Below are positions 1 through 13,600 of a DNA stretch of 64,000 nucleotides, one piece after another. Numbering within the stretch: position 1 is the first letter of the stretch; each line of letters opens with the position of its first letter. A program made the position numbers and the translations under genes. Below the pieces are notes generated by a model. That model had not been told where the DNA came from, did not search any database, and was given only the letters and a program-made list of their open reading frames with translations. Source of the DNA: Phylloscopus collybita (Eukaryota > Chordata > Aves > Passeriformes > Phylloscopidae); assembly GCA_027886175.1 (NCBI GenBank), contig JAJNNQ010000013.1, positions 9,770,001 through 9,834,000 of the forward strand, read 5' to 3'.

Positions 1-1544
1 ATACTTAAGAATGTGATTTCATGGTGTTCATATTTATAAAGCAATTATTGCTCTTTCACATATTTTGATGAACTAATTTAATGATAATTAAAATATTAAG
101 AGTAAGTCTGAGTCACAATCTTAAAAAACACTTTTGGGAGCAGTAAGACCTTTCCATGGGATTATTCATATCAGCAAACTTACCCATATGCATATTTTGA
201 CACAATTTGACCCATGTCCTCACAGTGTCTTATTTGGTGCTCATTGAAACAACTGAGACTATTAATGTGGACCTCTCCAAATAATCTGTTTTGTAGGAAT
301 ATTTGAATCAGCCAGTTATGTGAATAATATTTTTTTTTTATTTTTATCATATATACGCATACTAAAAAACATGAAGACTAGAATTTACTCACCTAATTAA
401 CTTTTTAGCACTCTAAATGCTTGACTGAATATGCTTGGTGTATTTGGCACACAGGTGAATTTGAATTAGCCATTTTGTAATAACAAAAATAACAAATGTT
501 AATCAAATTAACCTTTTTTAGCTGGGTCAAAAAATTCTGTACACGTGCACTGTGCACAATAGCACAGAATTGTGTTTCTTATAGAACATTAATTCAGTCC
601 ACTGTTTGTGTAGTTTGTGGCAAGTCTGGCTGTGTAAAAACAAAACAAAACAAAACAAAACAAAACAAAACAAAACAAAAAGCAAACCAAAAAAACCCAA
701 AAACATTGAGGAAATCTATGCCCATTTTCTTTTCATGTTTCTAACAATTCAGTTGAAATCATGAGTTTTCTCCATTCTTCGAAACCTAGTATTAGGCATA
801 GTTCCATCTTTCTTTTATGATGAAAGGGTTTTCTGCACAGACTCACACATTTATATGACTCTGTGTTTGCACACCTCTGTCGTGCAGTGCTGTGCTTCAT
901 GAAGCAGTTCAATTCCTGGTTCTTGTGATGGCCTCTACAGCTCTCATCAAACCACAGCAAAAATGACCTGTGCAAGAGGCCAGTGCCACAGACACTCCTC
1001 CTAAGGACAATGTGTGCATTCCAGTTTTCCTCTGTGCCTGCTTTCTCAATCTTACAAAGATTGAGAAAGGGCTCAAGGATCCAGGGGTGAATATCATCTT
1101 ATCCCATGTCTGCTATCCTCTCTCATTCCATAAACCTCCTCTGTCTGCAGGTCAGGAGGTGTTGCAAGGCACTAGCTGAAACACAAGTGAACAACTTTTA
1201 TTTATATTATAATAGCTTCCACTTAGAGAAATTCAAAGTAAAATGACGCTTAAAAGCAAATAAAAGGACTTACACGAATACTATTTTATCAAACTGTAAG
1301 CAATATTAATCTATATACTGCTCCTACTTTTGATCACTTTAATCCTGTTTCTTCACAATTATATCCATGTAGCATCCTACAGCTGTGGAACTGAAATAAC
1401 AGTCGTTTTACATTCCAGTGCTGTCAGTATACTGCTAATATACAAGAACAAAACACTGTGAAGCTATGAAAGGGTTAAAGTGAAACAGAGGACTATCATG
1501 TCTTTTGTTGTTATAATATAGTTAGCAGACTTCTTTTATTACAG
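1..1544 (+). other. SPATA17: SPATA17 intron, 3' part (upstream of first visible exon)
   Basis: Non-coding sequence ending in a pyrimidine-rich acceptor (ttcttttattacag). It should be the intron before the first visible SPATA17 exon. I looked for the preceding exon, which in the family encodes the last IQ motif and the start of a charged helix, and found no matching frame. The short open frames here (for example 496-744 and 970-1179) have no family resemblance and no splice-site support. Contents are an AAAAC microsatellite near 636-680 and a small hairpin at 1041-1069. Confidence 0.7.
636..680 (+). repeat. (AAAAC)n microsatellite
   Basis: About nine near-perfect AAAAC units in a row, followed by A-rich degenerate sequence to about 703. 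It could be an expanded A-rich tail of an old retroposon, but no recognisable element body adjoins it. Confidence 0.9.
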
Positions 1545-1668
1545 GAGTGAACTTCAAGAGTATGCAGAAATGAAGGAAAATGAAGAGAAAATGAAGGACC
1601 TAGAAAAGAAAGAAAAGCAAATGAAATACCAAGCCCGAAAGATGCATTACCTCCTTAGCACTGAACAG
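1545..1668 (+). CDS. SPATA17: SPATA17 exon (first visible): charged helix after the IQ motifs
   Basis: Coding exon of SPATA17, an IQ-motif protein linked to sperm and ciliary axonemes. The acceptor is ttcttttattacag and the donor is CAG|gttggt. The first base completes a codon begun in the previous exon, followed by 41 codons, so the donor is in phase 0. The peptide is rich in Glu and Lys (EYAEMKENEEKMKDLEKKEK) and ends in QARKMHYLLSTEQ. As I recall it, the human protein reads EFAEMKEREEK and then QARKMHYLLSTKQ at this point, a distinctive match. The segment probably forms a long charged helix or coiled coil continuing from the IQ region. The gene is partial here: the N-terminal ~130-170 residues with the IQ motifs are encoded upstream of the window. 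Identification is from remembered sequence, not a search. Confidence 0.95.
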
Positions 1669-4600
1669 GTTGGTAGACCTGTCCCTGACAGCTCATGCAA
1701 ACCACTTGGGCCCCCAGCCTGACAGAGATAAACTAGCAGGCTGAATGGGACATGACTTGTTGAAAAGATATCACAAAGACACTACTTCGAGTTCAATTTA
1801 GTGCTTTTCTATAGGCAAGAGCAGGTACCATGACTATTCTGTGACAGTAGCTCATAGAGGCAGCATCAGCACTGCTGGCAGAAAGAGTCCAAGTCAGCAG
1901 TTTGATCTGCCACTGTGATAACACAACATGAAGGGCATAACCTCGCTTTAAAAACTCATTTTGACTGGCTTATTGTTGTGTTGCTGCACTTGTCAAGAAC
2001 TAACAAGTTATTAAGCTGAGAAGGGATTTCATTTTTTCCCCCCTTTTTAATTGAGCTAATGCTTGGGTTGGTACAATGTTCTGCTTGTTTTTAGGATAGA
2101 TTGTAAATGTGGGTTTTCAGCTAAGGCTTTTCTTAGAACTTCCTGAATCAGCTTATTTAGCATGATTGTTTTCACTCAAAAAAGCCTCATAAATTTGAAA
2201 TATTTATTATTAATTTGTTTTGTATCAATATTGCTGGTATATTATTCCAAGATTTCTTAGGCAAGCTGCTTTAAACAGACAGGTAAATATGCCTGTAGAT
2301 ATATCTTACAGAAATTTGATATGATTGGTAAAGCTTGTGAATTTGCCTTTTTTTAGTCCCCTCTCGTAAACTTCCATAAAAAATTTAGAGGAATTTTTCT
2401 CCATAAGTTTGGTGACTGATTGTTCTTCATACAGACATGGAACCAACGTGAAATATTAGTATGAACTAAATGCTTTCTTTTTGTAAGTTGTCAATTATAA
2501 TCTGTGTTTAAGAACTGCTAATCCTAAAGAGTGCAGGAAAAATATCGCTACACTTAATGACAAAATATTTAATCTTCCCTTCTGTTTAGGAATTATTTGT
2601 GATATGTTCTGTAGATAGAAATGTGGTTTGATTAACTGGATATCAGTTATAAAAACTCGATGTTTGAATTAGATGTAGGTATTTTTTCTTAAAGCATAGT
2701 ATAATATAAGTACAAACTAGCATAAAAAGTTTTCTCAGTGGCTATTAGACAAGGAAGCTAGTTAATGACTGAAATTAGCTCACTATAGTTTATTTTTCCA
2801 CATGTAGGTCTAGGATATTAAGAATAATCTGCACAGTATTTTACATTCTCTTAAACTGTAGAAAATTGGGAATTCTTGTTTTGAACAGTGCATTTTATAT
2901 AAACATATGCATAAGCATTAATATGCTTACCTGGAGTACAAAAATTGTTAGGGTTGGAGACATTGAGTGATTTGTGGTCTAGTAAGATTTTAGTAAGCTC
3001 AGTTCACCTCCAATGATGCAGGCTTAGCAGGCTGTAACACTTTTTAAGGAATGGTAAGTTGTTCCTCATTTCAGCCATGGAGGGCTGCTGGTAGAGGGCA
3101 GCAGTAACTGTTAAGTTCTGCTGAATTTTTGGTTTGGCTTGCTGAGATGGTTTGTGAATACTGAGACTCAGAGCCCAGAGAAGTTTTTCTTTGTTGGAGA
3201 ACTGAGCTCCAAGAGCTGTCTGCTTTTGCAGGTAGTATTTCAAAACATAAGTAAATGTCAATCAGTGCAAAACCTACAGACAACTTGAAAACCAGGAAAG
3301 ATATATTTGAAGGTAACTACTTACTGTGAAGTCTGTATTCCACATCTCCACATAGGTGTAGAATTTGATATCTAGCTGAGATACAGGACAAATTATTTCC
3401 ATGCAGAATTTGCTGGCTTGATGCTCTGTGCCTGACGTTTTACTCTCTAAATGTGTGGTCTTCTGATCTGACTACAGCTACATCTTGCTGTTTTCAAAGA
3501 GCAGTTAATTGGATTACTGAACAAGGACCATGTATCTCTCAGTAGAAACAGGCAGCAAAAGACAACGCTTTTGAATGAGTTAAGAAAACATATCATTTTT
3601 AAGCAGGGCACATAGCAAACAAAAAGAGGACATTGATGAGCTGGATTTATTGTAGAGTCATGCATTGCCTAAAGCCCAGTAAGTTATAGAGATGACTTTG
3701 CCAAAGTTTGGTTCTCCTCCCCTTCCTGCCATATCCAGTGAGGTTCAGTGAGGAGCTGAGCCACCTAATGCATCAAGGCTGCAGGTGTTCAGAAAAGTTA
3801 TATGGACAACATTGAAAAATCTGTATTTGCAATAATTGTTTCAAATATATCCTATAGTTTGGAATATTTTTGTTTTAACACAGGCAGAAAGGGTGAGAAA
3901 AGGGTTTTTACTTATTGACATTAAAAAATTAAGGAGTTGTTTCTCCTCAAATTTGTTAAGAAAGGCATGTCAATTTTCATTCTTCTCTCCTGAGCTGAAG
4001 CCCACAACATCTCAGAAGTGTGTTTATGTATCAATATATCTGTATCTGTATCTTTGGCTATCTATGTTTATGTCTTTATCTATATACAAGGTCTGCTGAT
4101 TCCTAATTGCTAACATTATTTTACTTTCAAAAAGTAAAGCTGAAGAATGTGAGTGTCAGGGATGTCTGGAATAGATGTAATAGCATGGCCTATGATTAAT
4201 TTAGTGTTTTGTCCTTTTCATGAATTAACTTGCTATTCAAGCATTTATTTCTTTCATAAACTCTTACCTTATAAAGAAAGACCACTTCCTGGTTGCTTCG
4301 TGCAAGAGATTCCAATGTAAAATAGAGTAAGAAATAAATCTATGAGGTGGTAACTTTGGGACTTCCAAACCAAATTCAGTTTTAAAAATAGGATTCCCTG
4401 TATTTCAGTGGGTTTTTTTATATATATAACACAATACTTTTCTTATGTTTGTTTTTTTTTTTTTTTTTTACCTTTTCAGCCTGATAAATTTTGGCTTTAT
4501 AATGAACATAATAAAAATAATATATTTAACAAGTCTTCGTCTTTGTTAAGAATATTTCTTATAATTTCCTCTTGGTGACACTATTTGTTTTCACTGATTT

Positions 4601-7600
4601 TACCTGTTTTCTCATGAACTGAATTGTGATTTCTTATTGAGACATGAAAATTAGAATAATTAAGTTTTTCTTCTTAGTCCAGAATCACAGTATGCTATTT
4701 CCACTACAGTGGTAGTTATCCTTTTTTTTTTTTCCCAATTGTCATTAATAAATGAACTACTTATTAAATGTGAGTTTCCACATTTTCCATTTTATAAACA
4801 TTGTAAACATGTTTACCTATGCAAATTATTATTCTATATCCCTGTACTTCCTCTTTCTGTATTAACAACCTTCATTATAACTGAATAAGTTCTTTCTTCT
4901 ACTCTTTGTCATATTTTCAAGGCCAACATTTGTAGTAAGGGCCATCCCCTGCCAAGTGCTGACAAATGACCTTTAAAGTCAGCGACGGAGAAAAGCACTG
5001 AATACATTGATGGCACCTTGCAGAAATTGCCATGCAATTTCTGAAGAACTCACTTGTGTTGAAATATGTGGTTGCATGATTCCTGTCACTGGTATTTCCA
5101 GCCTTTCAAGAAATTTTGTAGTTGGTCTTTGTCTTACAATGGTGATGAGAGTCAGGAGTATGACAGTCCAAATCCAAAGATCCAGTACTGAGCTAGAATG
5201 CAGACCTATGTTGTTTTAAGAATCTGCTGACAGAGCAAGCAGCAATGCTGAGGTGATTCTGTGAGGGGGAGCAGGTGCATCAGCACCTGCAAGTCCACTG
5301 TGGGATGGGTAGCAAAAGCCAGTGGTAACTGAAATACAGAGCAGAAGTGATGTCCTGTACAGTATTGAGTTCAGGAGAAGAGCCCTATGGAAACAGTGTT
5401 CCAAGTGTCACAACTGAAAAGACCTTCTGCTATTACAGTTTCTCCTGTCACTGAGGAGAGGATTGGAGAATCAGCAGAGCAACAGATTTTTCCCCTTTAT
5501 AGTATTTTCTGTATAGCAAACAGTACTGGGTGAGGTAAAGGAGAATTTTAATTCTCTTTTCTCCATTTCTTCTGTTTCTAAACAGATGAACACAATTAAT
5601 TTTTGTCAGACAAAATAAATGTGCAACTAGTCCAGGAAGCCAAATTTCTTTTGATGTGCAAAATATTGAGAGCTTTGTCACACAATTGCAGAACATACTT
5701 GTACATTGTTACTAGTGGGATGCTATACGTGCATCACTTGAGCTTATCATGGCTGTGGCTGGTGGACTGTCACAGCCTCATTTCCAGGTCAAACCTGGAC
5801 CTCCTGCTCTGTGATAAATCATGCTGAGAGTAGATGAGTTAATACCTATCCTTTCTCTGAGAGCTTCTGTTCTGTCTGAATGCTTTAACTATTGACACCT
5901 TAGAAAAATTAATCATGCTGTTATATGTGTATGTCTACTCTTGACTTTTGTATAGCATCTTCTTTCTGTTAGCCCCTGACTGATTAGAAGACATGATTGA
6001 GGCATACTGAAGGCTCCTCTGACAAGGGTAGAGGAATAAAATGGAGCAATGGGGAAATATATTTAGTGTCAAGAATACTCTCTCAGTTTCCAGCAAACTT
6101 GAAGGACTTGTAGTTCTTAGATGTACAACTTTATATTTTTGTAATATTTAGATGTTCCTTTTTTGACTCCATATTCCTCCAATTTCCTCTCTACCCAGAG
6201 AAGGAATAACCTAGACAGGGGTGGGTTAAGAGATCTGGCACTAACACTAGCTCTCAATTTGTATTTCCTTGGAAGACCAGGTTCACTCATTCTCCTTGCA
6301 ATGTTGTTTTGCTCATGCACGTTCATTTCACAGCTTTGCCATCTCTGATACTCTGTCACAGGAGAATATGCAGCTGCAAAGTGCCTTATGCCTCCTCCAT
6401 AGTTCCATCTGATTCTGGGGATTGCATCTGCTGCTCCAAGCAACACCGAAGTCCATCACTTTTCAGCCCTCTTTAGCAAGGGACAGTTTTTCCTGACGTC
6501 CTTGGACAGTTTGTGAGCAGATACTGCTCATAAGATCCTGGTAATTTAGAGCTGCAAGGGAAGAACAAGTCCATGTGTAATAATAGGCCTTTTTAGAAGT
6601 TTTAGAAACTATGGCATTCCTTTTAGTGGCAGGACATGAGTTCTCTTTTTGGATTACAGTAGTTCAGTTTTCAGTGCCTGCTTGAGCGTGTCACCATCTC
6701 TCTGTTGAGTCAAGGCTAATGCACTTAGGTATGTGGCTGATATTGGCCCACATTTATTCCCATTGAAATAATGCTTTGTAAAGAATTACTTGTAAGGATA
6801 TTATAGCTAGTGCTATAAAATAAAAAAATATTTTGAATGGAACAAATCTTGACTTGTTTGGAAGGAGACTTGACTTGGAAAGGAGATGATCCTTTCCAGG
6901 GAGACATAAACATGTGAGAAAGTAACCCTTTAATAGATTAGCACTAGAGAAAACATTTTAAAAAAGGACATTTAAAAAAATCCCACCTTAAGAATAATGC
7001 CCTGTGAGGAGGAAGGAAATGTTTCTTATGAGTTACTCTCAAGTGAGTAACAGTGAAAAGTTCTAATGTCAGCAATGAGAACCAAGTTTTTCCATGTTTA
7101 CTCTCTCTGTGTATCTCCATAAGCAATTCCATTTCAGGTTAATGGGAACCATTTGGGAAACATCTCTGGATTCTGTATTAGGGCTTTTGAATATAAAGGA
7201 AGTAAAAACTTTTGTTTCTAAAAACAGTTTCATTTTGATTTGCTGTATTTATTGTAGATCTCAAAATATCACTTCTATCAATTGTTTCCATATTTATTTA
7301 GCATTTTCCATATTTATTTTGCATTTGTCAGTTCCTAGAGTAAAATATTTTAAATTCAAATTCTATTCAATGCTAAGGTATTCTTCTATTGAGTTTTTCC
7401 TGTCAACAGAGATGGAAATTCAAAAACATTATGACTGCCTTTGTCCCCTTTTTACATTACTGGAAATCAGGAGTTAATTCTGTTGGAGTTACTGCACTTA
7501 TTCAGGTCTAAATGTCTAATGTTCTAAGTGAGAAAGAAAAAAGGCCACAAAATCCTTCCTGGAGCAGGTTAATGAATATTCAGGAGACACAACTGATTAA

Positions 7601-10600
7601 TATGCTTCTAACCTAATGTGCTGTCCTGTAAGAACTTGAAAAACAATTGGTCTAAAATGACACTGTTTGACATCCACTCTGTCTCTGGACAGCTGGCAGT
7701 TTTATTCTTATAAAGGTGAAGACTCAGTGGATAAAGCCCTAACCTTTGATCTTCAGATCCACAGTTTAAGAGACAAGGCTGCAAGTTTGGTCATTTGAGC
7801 TTAGTCCCGAGTGAACAGTCCACATCACAAAATGATTATACATAATTTGTTGCTATTGGCAGTGTCTGTTCAGGAAAGGCCAAGGACTGAGCTAGCATGA
7901 AGAATGAATTAGCTCTTACCTTTTACATTTTATTTCCTCCCTCTTTACTGTTGTAATTTTATTATCCTGTCTCTAAAACATTCAGGGGATGAAATTATCA
8001 TTCATTGTAAGTACTAATACTTCCTGAAGATGAACTAAAATAGTCAATTCTTTTTTTTTATTCTAGGTGCCCCAATCAATGAACATCCCCACCTATCCAT
8101 GGGTGTTTAATATCCACTCATCATTTCTCTGCCAGATGTCAGTAGTCAGATGTTTCTGAGTACTTCCCAAAGCTTGTACCATAAAAAATCCTATTTAAAT
8201 TAAAGAGGAGAGTGTGAGCTTTCTCTAGTTCTCAGGCCGGCTTGCAGCTACATTTAAATTGCACTTGTATGTGAAGCACTTCATGCTGCAGCATTCTGTT
8301 TTTATAAAATATTATTTCCAAAGGCTTCACAATTTACATTACATCCTTCTGACAGTACTTGTGACAGGTGTGTTTGATCAGCAAGCTTTCCTCATGTGTT
8401 CACTTCCCATTGGAAGCCAGCCTATCAGTCTGTTCACAGGTATTCACTCCTGGAAAGTCATTCCAATCTTGTGCCTCATGGGGCACTGTCCACACCACCT
8501 CAGTTCACTTGGAAGGGATCTCAGTTCATGTTGCTTAATGTTCCTGTCAGAAAGAAGGACAAAGTAAGGTAAACTGAAAGAAGCCAGTAATTGAGCTGTT
8601 TGTGATTCTAAAAGACATTGTACCTGAACGCCAGCTCTAAATTCCAAAAATGACCTTTAAGTGATTTGCACACACAATCAAAAATCTCTGGTTCTCTTAG
8701 GATCTGAGTCCAGCTCTCGCCCTTTGCGATAACTAATATTGAGGACACAGAACTATAATTCTGCTACTCAACACAATATCATGGCGATGTAAAAAAGAGG
8801 GAAAGAGCTGAAAGCCAAAAAAATATCTCCAGAATCTATCTGGTTCACATACTGCCAAAAATAATTTATTAATAAATTTACAGTTTCCATAGATTTTCCA
8901 GTTTTGCTAAAATTCTTTTCAATCAGACACTTTTGTTCTCTAGGAAGCAGTGGTTGTCTCCCTAGGGAGGACAAGTACAGTCAAAGCCAAAACAAAGGTT
9001 GTAATCATGGTGATCTTCGTGCCCAGAAATGGGTAAAATGTGGTTAGAAAATGGAGGAAGTGCTATCTGCTGACACCATAACCTATTTCCTATGCAAAGT
9101 GCATGGATGTGAACTATTTCAGATGTGTTTCTTCCCGGTGTCAGTGAACAGTACTTCCCTACCATTCACTCTTCTCTTAAGTCTCAGCCTAGGACAAGTG
9201 GTAAGTGAAAGTATTTCCAACAGAAATCAATAATTTCTCCTTTTGTCCTACTTGCCAGATAACAAGATACTCACTTTTTGTTCCTTAAAGATAGTCAGTG
9301 AACTTTTAAGCATTATTTGTGACAGTATTGTATATTCTATTTTTCCTAAAGGCTGCCATAAAATCATTTCAGGTTTTTTTGGTAACTGATTAGCTGTTCA
9401 AAGAAATGAGAGTTTACACAAAAAATTCATGTCTCATTACAAAGAGCTTAACACACAATAAAATGTAAAGTTTGAGTACTGTTTTCTGATTGATCGTATG
9501 CTAGCTGAGTTTTTAAAGGTATATCCTTGGTAGACATGGCAATATTTCTCAGAGTTTCTTCTAAATAGCTTGTTACTAGCCATATCACACAAAGCTTGAT
9601 ATTATAGCATTGTGACATCTCTGCATCTACCATGTATTATAGCATTGAGCATTTCACCCTTAGTTATTTAAAAATCCACTAGCTAGAAGGTTCCGGCACT
9701 TAAACTGTCTTTTTCAGCATCTGAATTGCATAATCCCTATTTGTGTGGATTTTTTCTAGACACCAAACTTTGTGCTCAATTCCTGTGGGTAGGATTAATG
9801 GCAGAGTTTAAAGGACAAGCTGTGTGATCTATCAAAAGGTGTACATGCTGAGATCTTAGAAAAACATGACCACATTTTGTGTATTACTGTCAGTTGGGGT
9901 GGCAAAAGGGTTGGATTGCTGCAGGGTCAGAAAACCAGTAAGAATGAGTTCAATATTGAATGCTGGCTGTGTGTATGATACAGTAAAAACTTCCTTATTT
10001 AAGAAGGAATCTATACTGCAAGGAACTCACAATGTGGCACAACATCAGCTAAATAGTTCACAAAGCTACATTAAGAAATAGTGGAACTTCACTGGCATTC
10101 TTGAAATAGTTACTGGTATAAATTTGATTGATGCATAGTAGTCCATCCGGTATTTAACCAAGTTGGTGTGAGCTATGGTCTTGCTCAGGTAATTTTTTTC
10201 TCCTGTTATATTAGGAGAAGTACATGCTGAGTAAAAGGTAATTGCACAAAAGAGTGGTTGGGAATGGCATGGGAGAAGTCATGAGGATGGATAAAATACC
10301 ATGCATGTCTCAACAGCAAACCTTCCTGTTGATTAAGGAGTGGCACTGATGGTATCCTTGCTTCAATGAGACTTCAAGATGAGTGAGACATACACCAGTT
10401 CTTTTGTTTTTCAGCTCTTAGGCAACCAAATAGCATAATGGTAAACTTCTTCCATTAACTTGCACTGTTTATTCAATATTCAGTGCTTTTGTTTAGTATC
10501 TAATATGTACTGTTAATTTGGGAGTTGAGTCTGTCCTGCAAAGGACATGACGAACATTGTACATCTTCCTCTATCTATTGTTTGCTTTGCTTTTAGCTTT

Positions 10601-13600
10601 TCTACTTCAACAATCTTTTAGCAAAGTCTTCATCTTTGGGGGTTTTTTCTGTTTGTCTCACACTTTTCTACTAATTTCTGACCACCTTTACTAATCTGAC
10701 TAATGTGGTTCTGTTCCCTCATTATTCTTTCCTTATACAATACTATGCTCATTAAACCTTCCCCTCATTGTTTACTTGTCTGATTGCAGACTGCTTTGTT
10801 AAACATTCTGCCACATTCTGAGTTTTTATTCATTGTCTAATCCTATAGGTTTACTACAGCAAATTGTTTAATAAATCTCTCAGCCTCTGTCTGTGAGGGA
10901 ATGCTCTCACGTAAGCACAAAGCAGCAGACATAAGGCACAATGAAATGTTGCGTTGTTTTGGTTCCACCTATGCAATTTTGAGGAGTAAAACAATTCTCT
11001 ATTTAGAAATTATATCCCTGACAAAGGAAAACTCCGTATGATTTCCGTCTCTACCTGTTACAAAGAGCTTCTCCTCTCTTCTGATAAGTTGTTGCAGATA
11101 ACTTCTGATGTTACAAATTCAAAGATTCTAAGTGGTATAATTATAAGGATTTTTCTCAATCCAGTTAGAAAAGGAGTGAATCTCAAGCAGATTTTTTGTA
11201 CAAAGCTATTTTTTTCCATTATGCCAATGATAATGGATGGAATTTTAATTTTAAAAATATAAGTAATATCACACGTGTAGGTATGTGTTTTAAGGCTCTG
11301 AACACTTCTCACAAGATAAATAATTTTAGCCTCAAAATAACTTTGTAAAGGAAGAAAATACTGTCTGTGTGTTTACAGACAGGCAATTATTGAGACAGAG
11401 AAAAATAAATTCCCCTTTAGAGATTACTTTTCAGACTAGTCTTTAATTCCCACTTAATCAAGGTGGTTATAGAAACAGATTTCTTTTCATAGATTCTTAT
11501 AATTTCTATATTGTCTCATATTCAGCCTAGCACTTCCTAAAGAGAAAATTATAACAGTAGTGAAATTTCCTGTTCCTACTTTTAAAGTAAAGCCATTCAG
11601 CAATTGTTTTTTTCTGCTTGTTTTGAAATCAGAAGTCAGATGAGAAGACAGTAAGAGAACTTTGAATATGCTGTCCCTGCTTTGTGTCTTCATCATAAGA
11701 GTATTGTTTCCCATGCCATCACTCACTCATTCAAGTTATTATCCCTCATCTAGTCAAGTCATCAAGAGCCTGCGTTAGAATTAGATTTGACAGAGTAAGC
11801 CTCAGTCAGAGAGACAATCAATGAAAGGTGGATGCATTTTTGGGATGCCTCTGCATCTGCTGGGCTGCTGTGTTTTGGATATTATGCCACAATGTTTCAT
11901 GTATTAAACTAAGATTATGTTTCTCTTTTGTCTTGGTGACTAAATGCCCAAGCAGATGGTACCTTTTTGGACACTGAATTACAGTGCTGTTTTCTGCAGT
12001 TGAACTTAGTGCCTTGCATGTTTAGAGGTTGGTTTTATGGTCTGTGGCCAGGATACTGGACTTGAGTATTTCCTTAACACATCATTGTATAGTCCAAAAA
12101 TTGCTGCTTGGTTTACTTATACAAGTGCATTTGAACTGTGATCACACTATTATTTTGATATCAAGCAAACATTTCACAGATGAAAAGGACTGAACCAAGC
12201 TTTACTGTCTGAAGGCAGAATAACAATAATTAATGTTTCTATTACTCTGTTTAAACAGAATATATATTAAGCAGAAGACAGGTAATTAATCCCACTTGAA
12301 AGAAAATACACTACTCATCACTCACTTATGAGTTCTTCAGTCTCCCCATAAAAGCAGCATCTCAAAGAAAGGTAAAATATCTTAGGTGCAATAACAGGGT
12401 AGATCCTTCAGTTCTTATTTAGATGAAATTCCTGAGAGTGTATTTTTCAGGGATTAGAGGATCAGGCCTGAGGAGTAGCATTAGCTCAGTGAGAACTGAA
12501 CCTATGTTTATAAAGCTGGGTGACATTTTTCCTATTGTCAGGCACGGTAAAGAAGTTTTATCTCAACCTGGAATGTTAAACCATACAATGGTATTTTTCC
12601 AACATCTGCATAAACTTTACAATGTGTTTCTTAATTGTTAATACAAAGCTCTGTTAGTGAAAAAATTGCAGATTGTTGCTAGTAGAATACATTCTATTGT
12701 AGCTTAAATATTTTGATGTTTGGAATTTGCATTCATGGACTTAATCTTATTATACTTGTTGCTAGAACAGTATTTACAGATTTTTTATAGATGTTCTTTC
12801 TAAAATAAATCTCATATTAAATCGTGTTCTTTTATTTTCACTAAACATGAAATATTCTCAAGGTCTGTAAAAAGCTAGTTATTTAGAAGTTTAAAATACC
12901 TTCTCTTTTACAGACATGTTTGAAGCATTATGTAAACACTTATTCCTTGTGAATCATTAATGTTTTAAGGGGTTTCTTTTCCCTCCTAGAGAAACTATAT
13001 CTGGGGATTAACAGGATTGTTCACTGGAATTCATGTGGAAGCATAACTGCAGTAGTTGAGAAATGATCATGTTTCCTTTTAGTTCTCAGCAAGAGTAATT
13101 GAATGTTGAATATCTTACTAAACGCTGGACTGTGACAGTGTGTTAACACTCCGACTATCTCCTAACAGCAGGGCAATTATTTGCTGAGTGGGATTTTTAT
13201 AAATCCCCTGGCAGTAGTATGTCCTGATAATTATGATGAAGTGCACTGGTCAGTGTTGATTCAGCAATCCTATCTCTAGCAAATATTTCATTCACAGCTC
13301 TCCTTCATGCTTTTACTTTTATGGCTTTTAAAGATCTCTTACCTCTCGTCTCAGCTTGCTTAGGTTTTTTTACAAATTACCTTGGAGCAAGAAAGGATTT
13401 TCAAGTTAAGTCTCTATTTTGTTGAAGTGGGTTTTTTTCCTCATTTAACTCCTCATTAAAAGACCAGAGTGAGAAAGTAGCACTTTATTTAGGTTCTTAC
13501 TGTGACAACCACTTGCACAAGCTTCCTCCCTCAAAGCTGTTTTTTTTTCAAGATTAAATGACTGTTAAAAAACTCATTTATATTCATAATATATGTTGAT

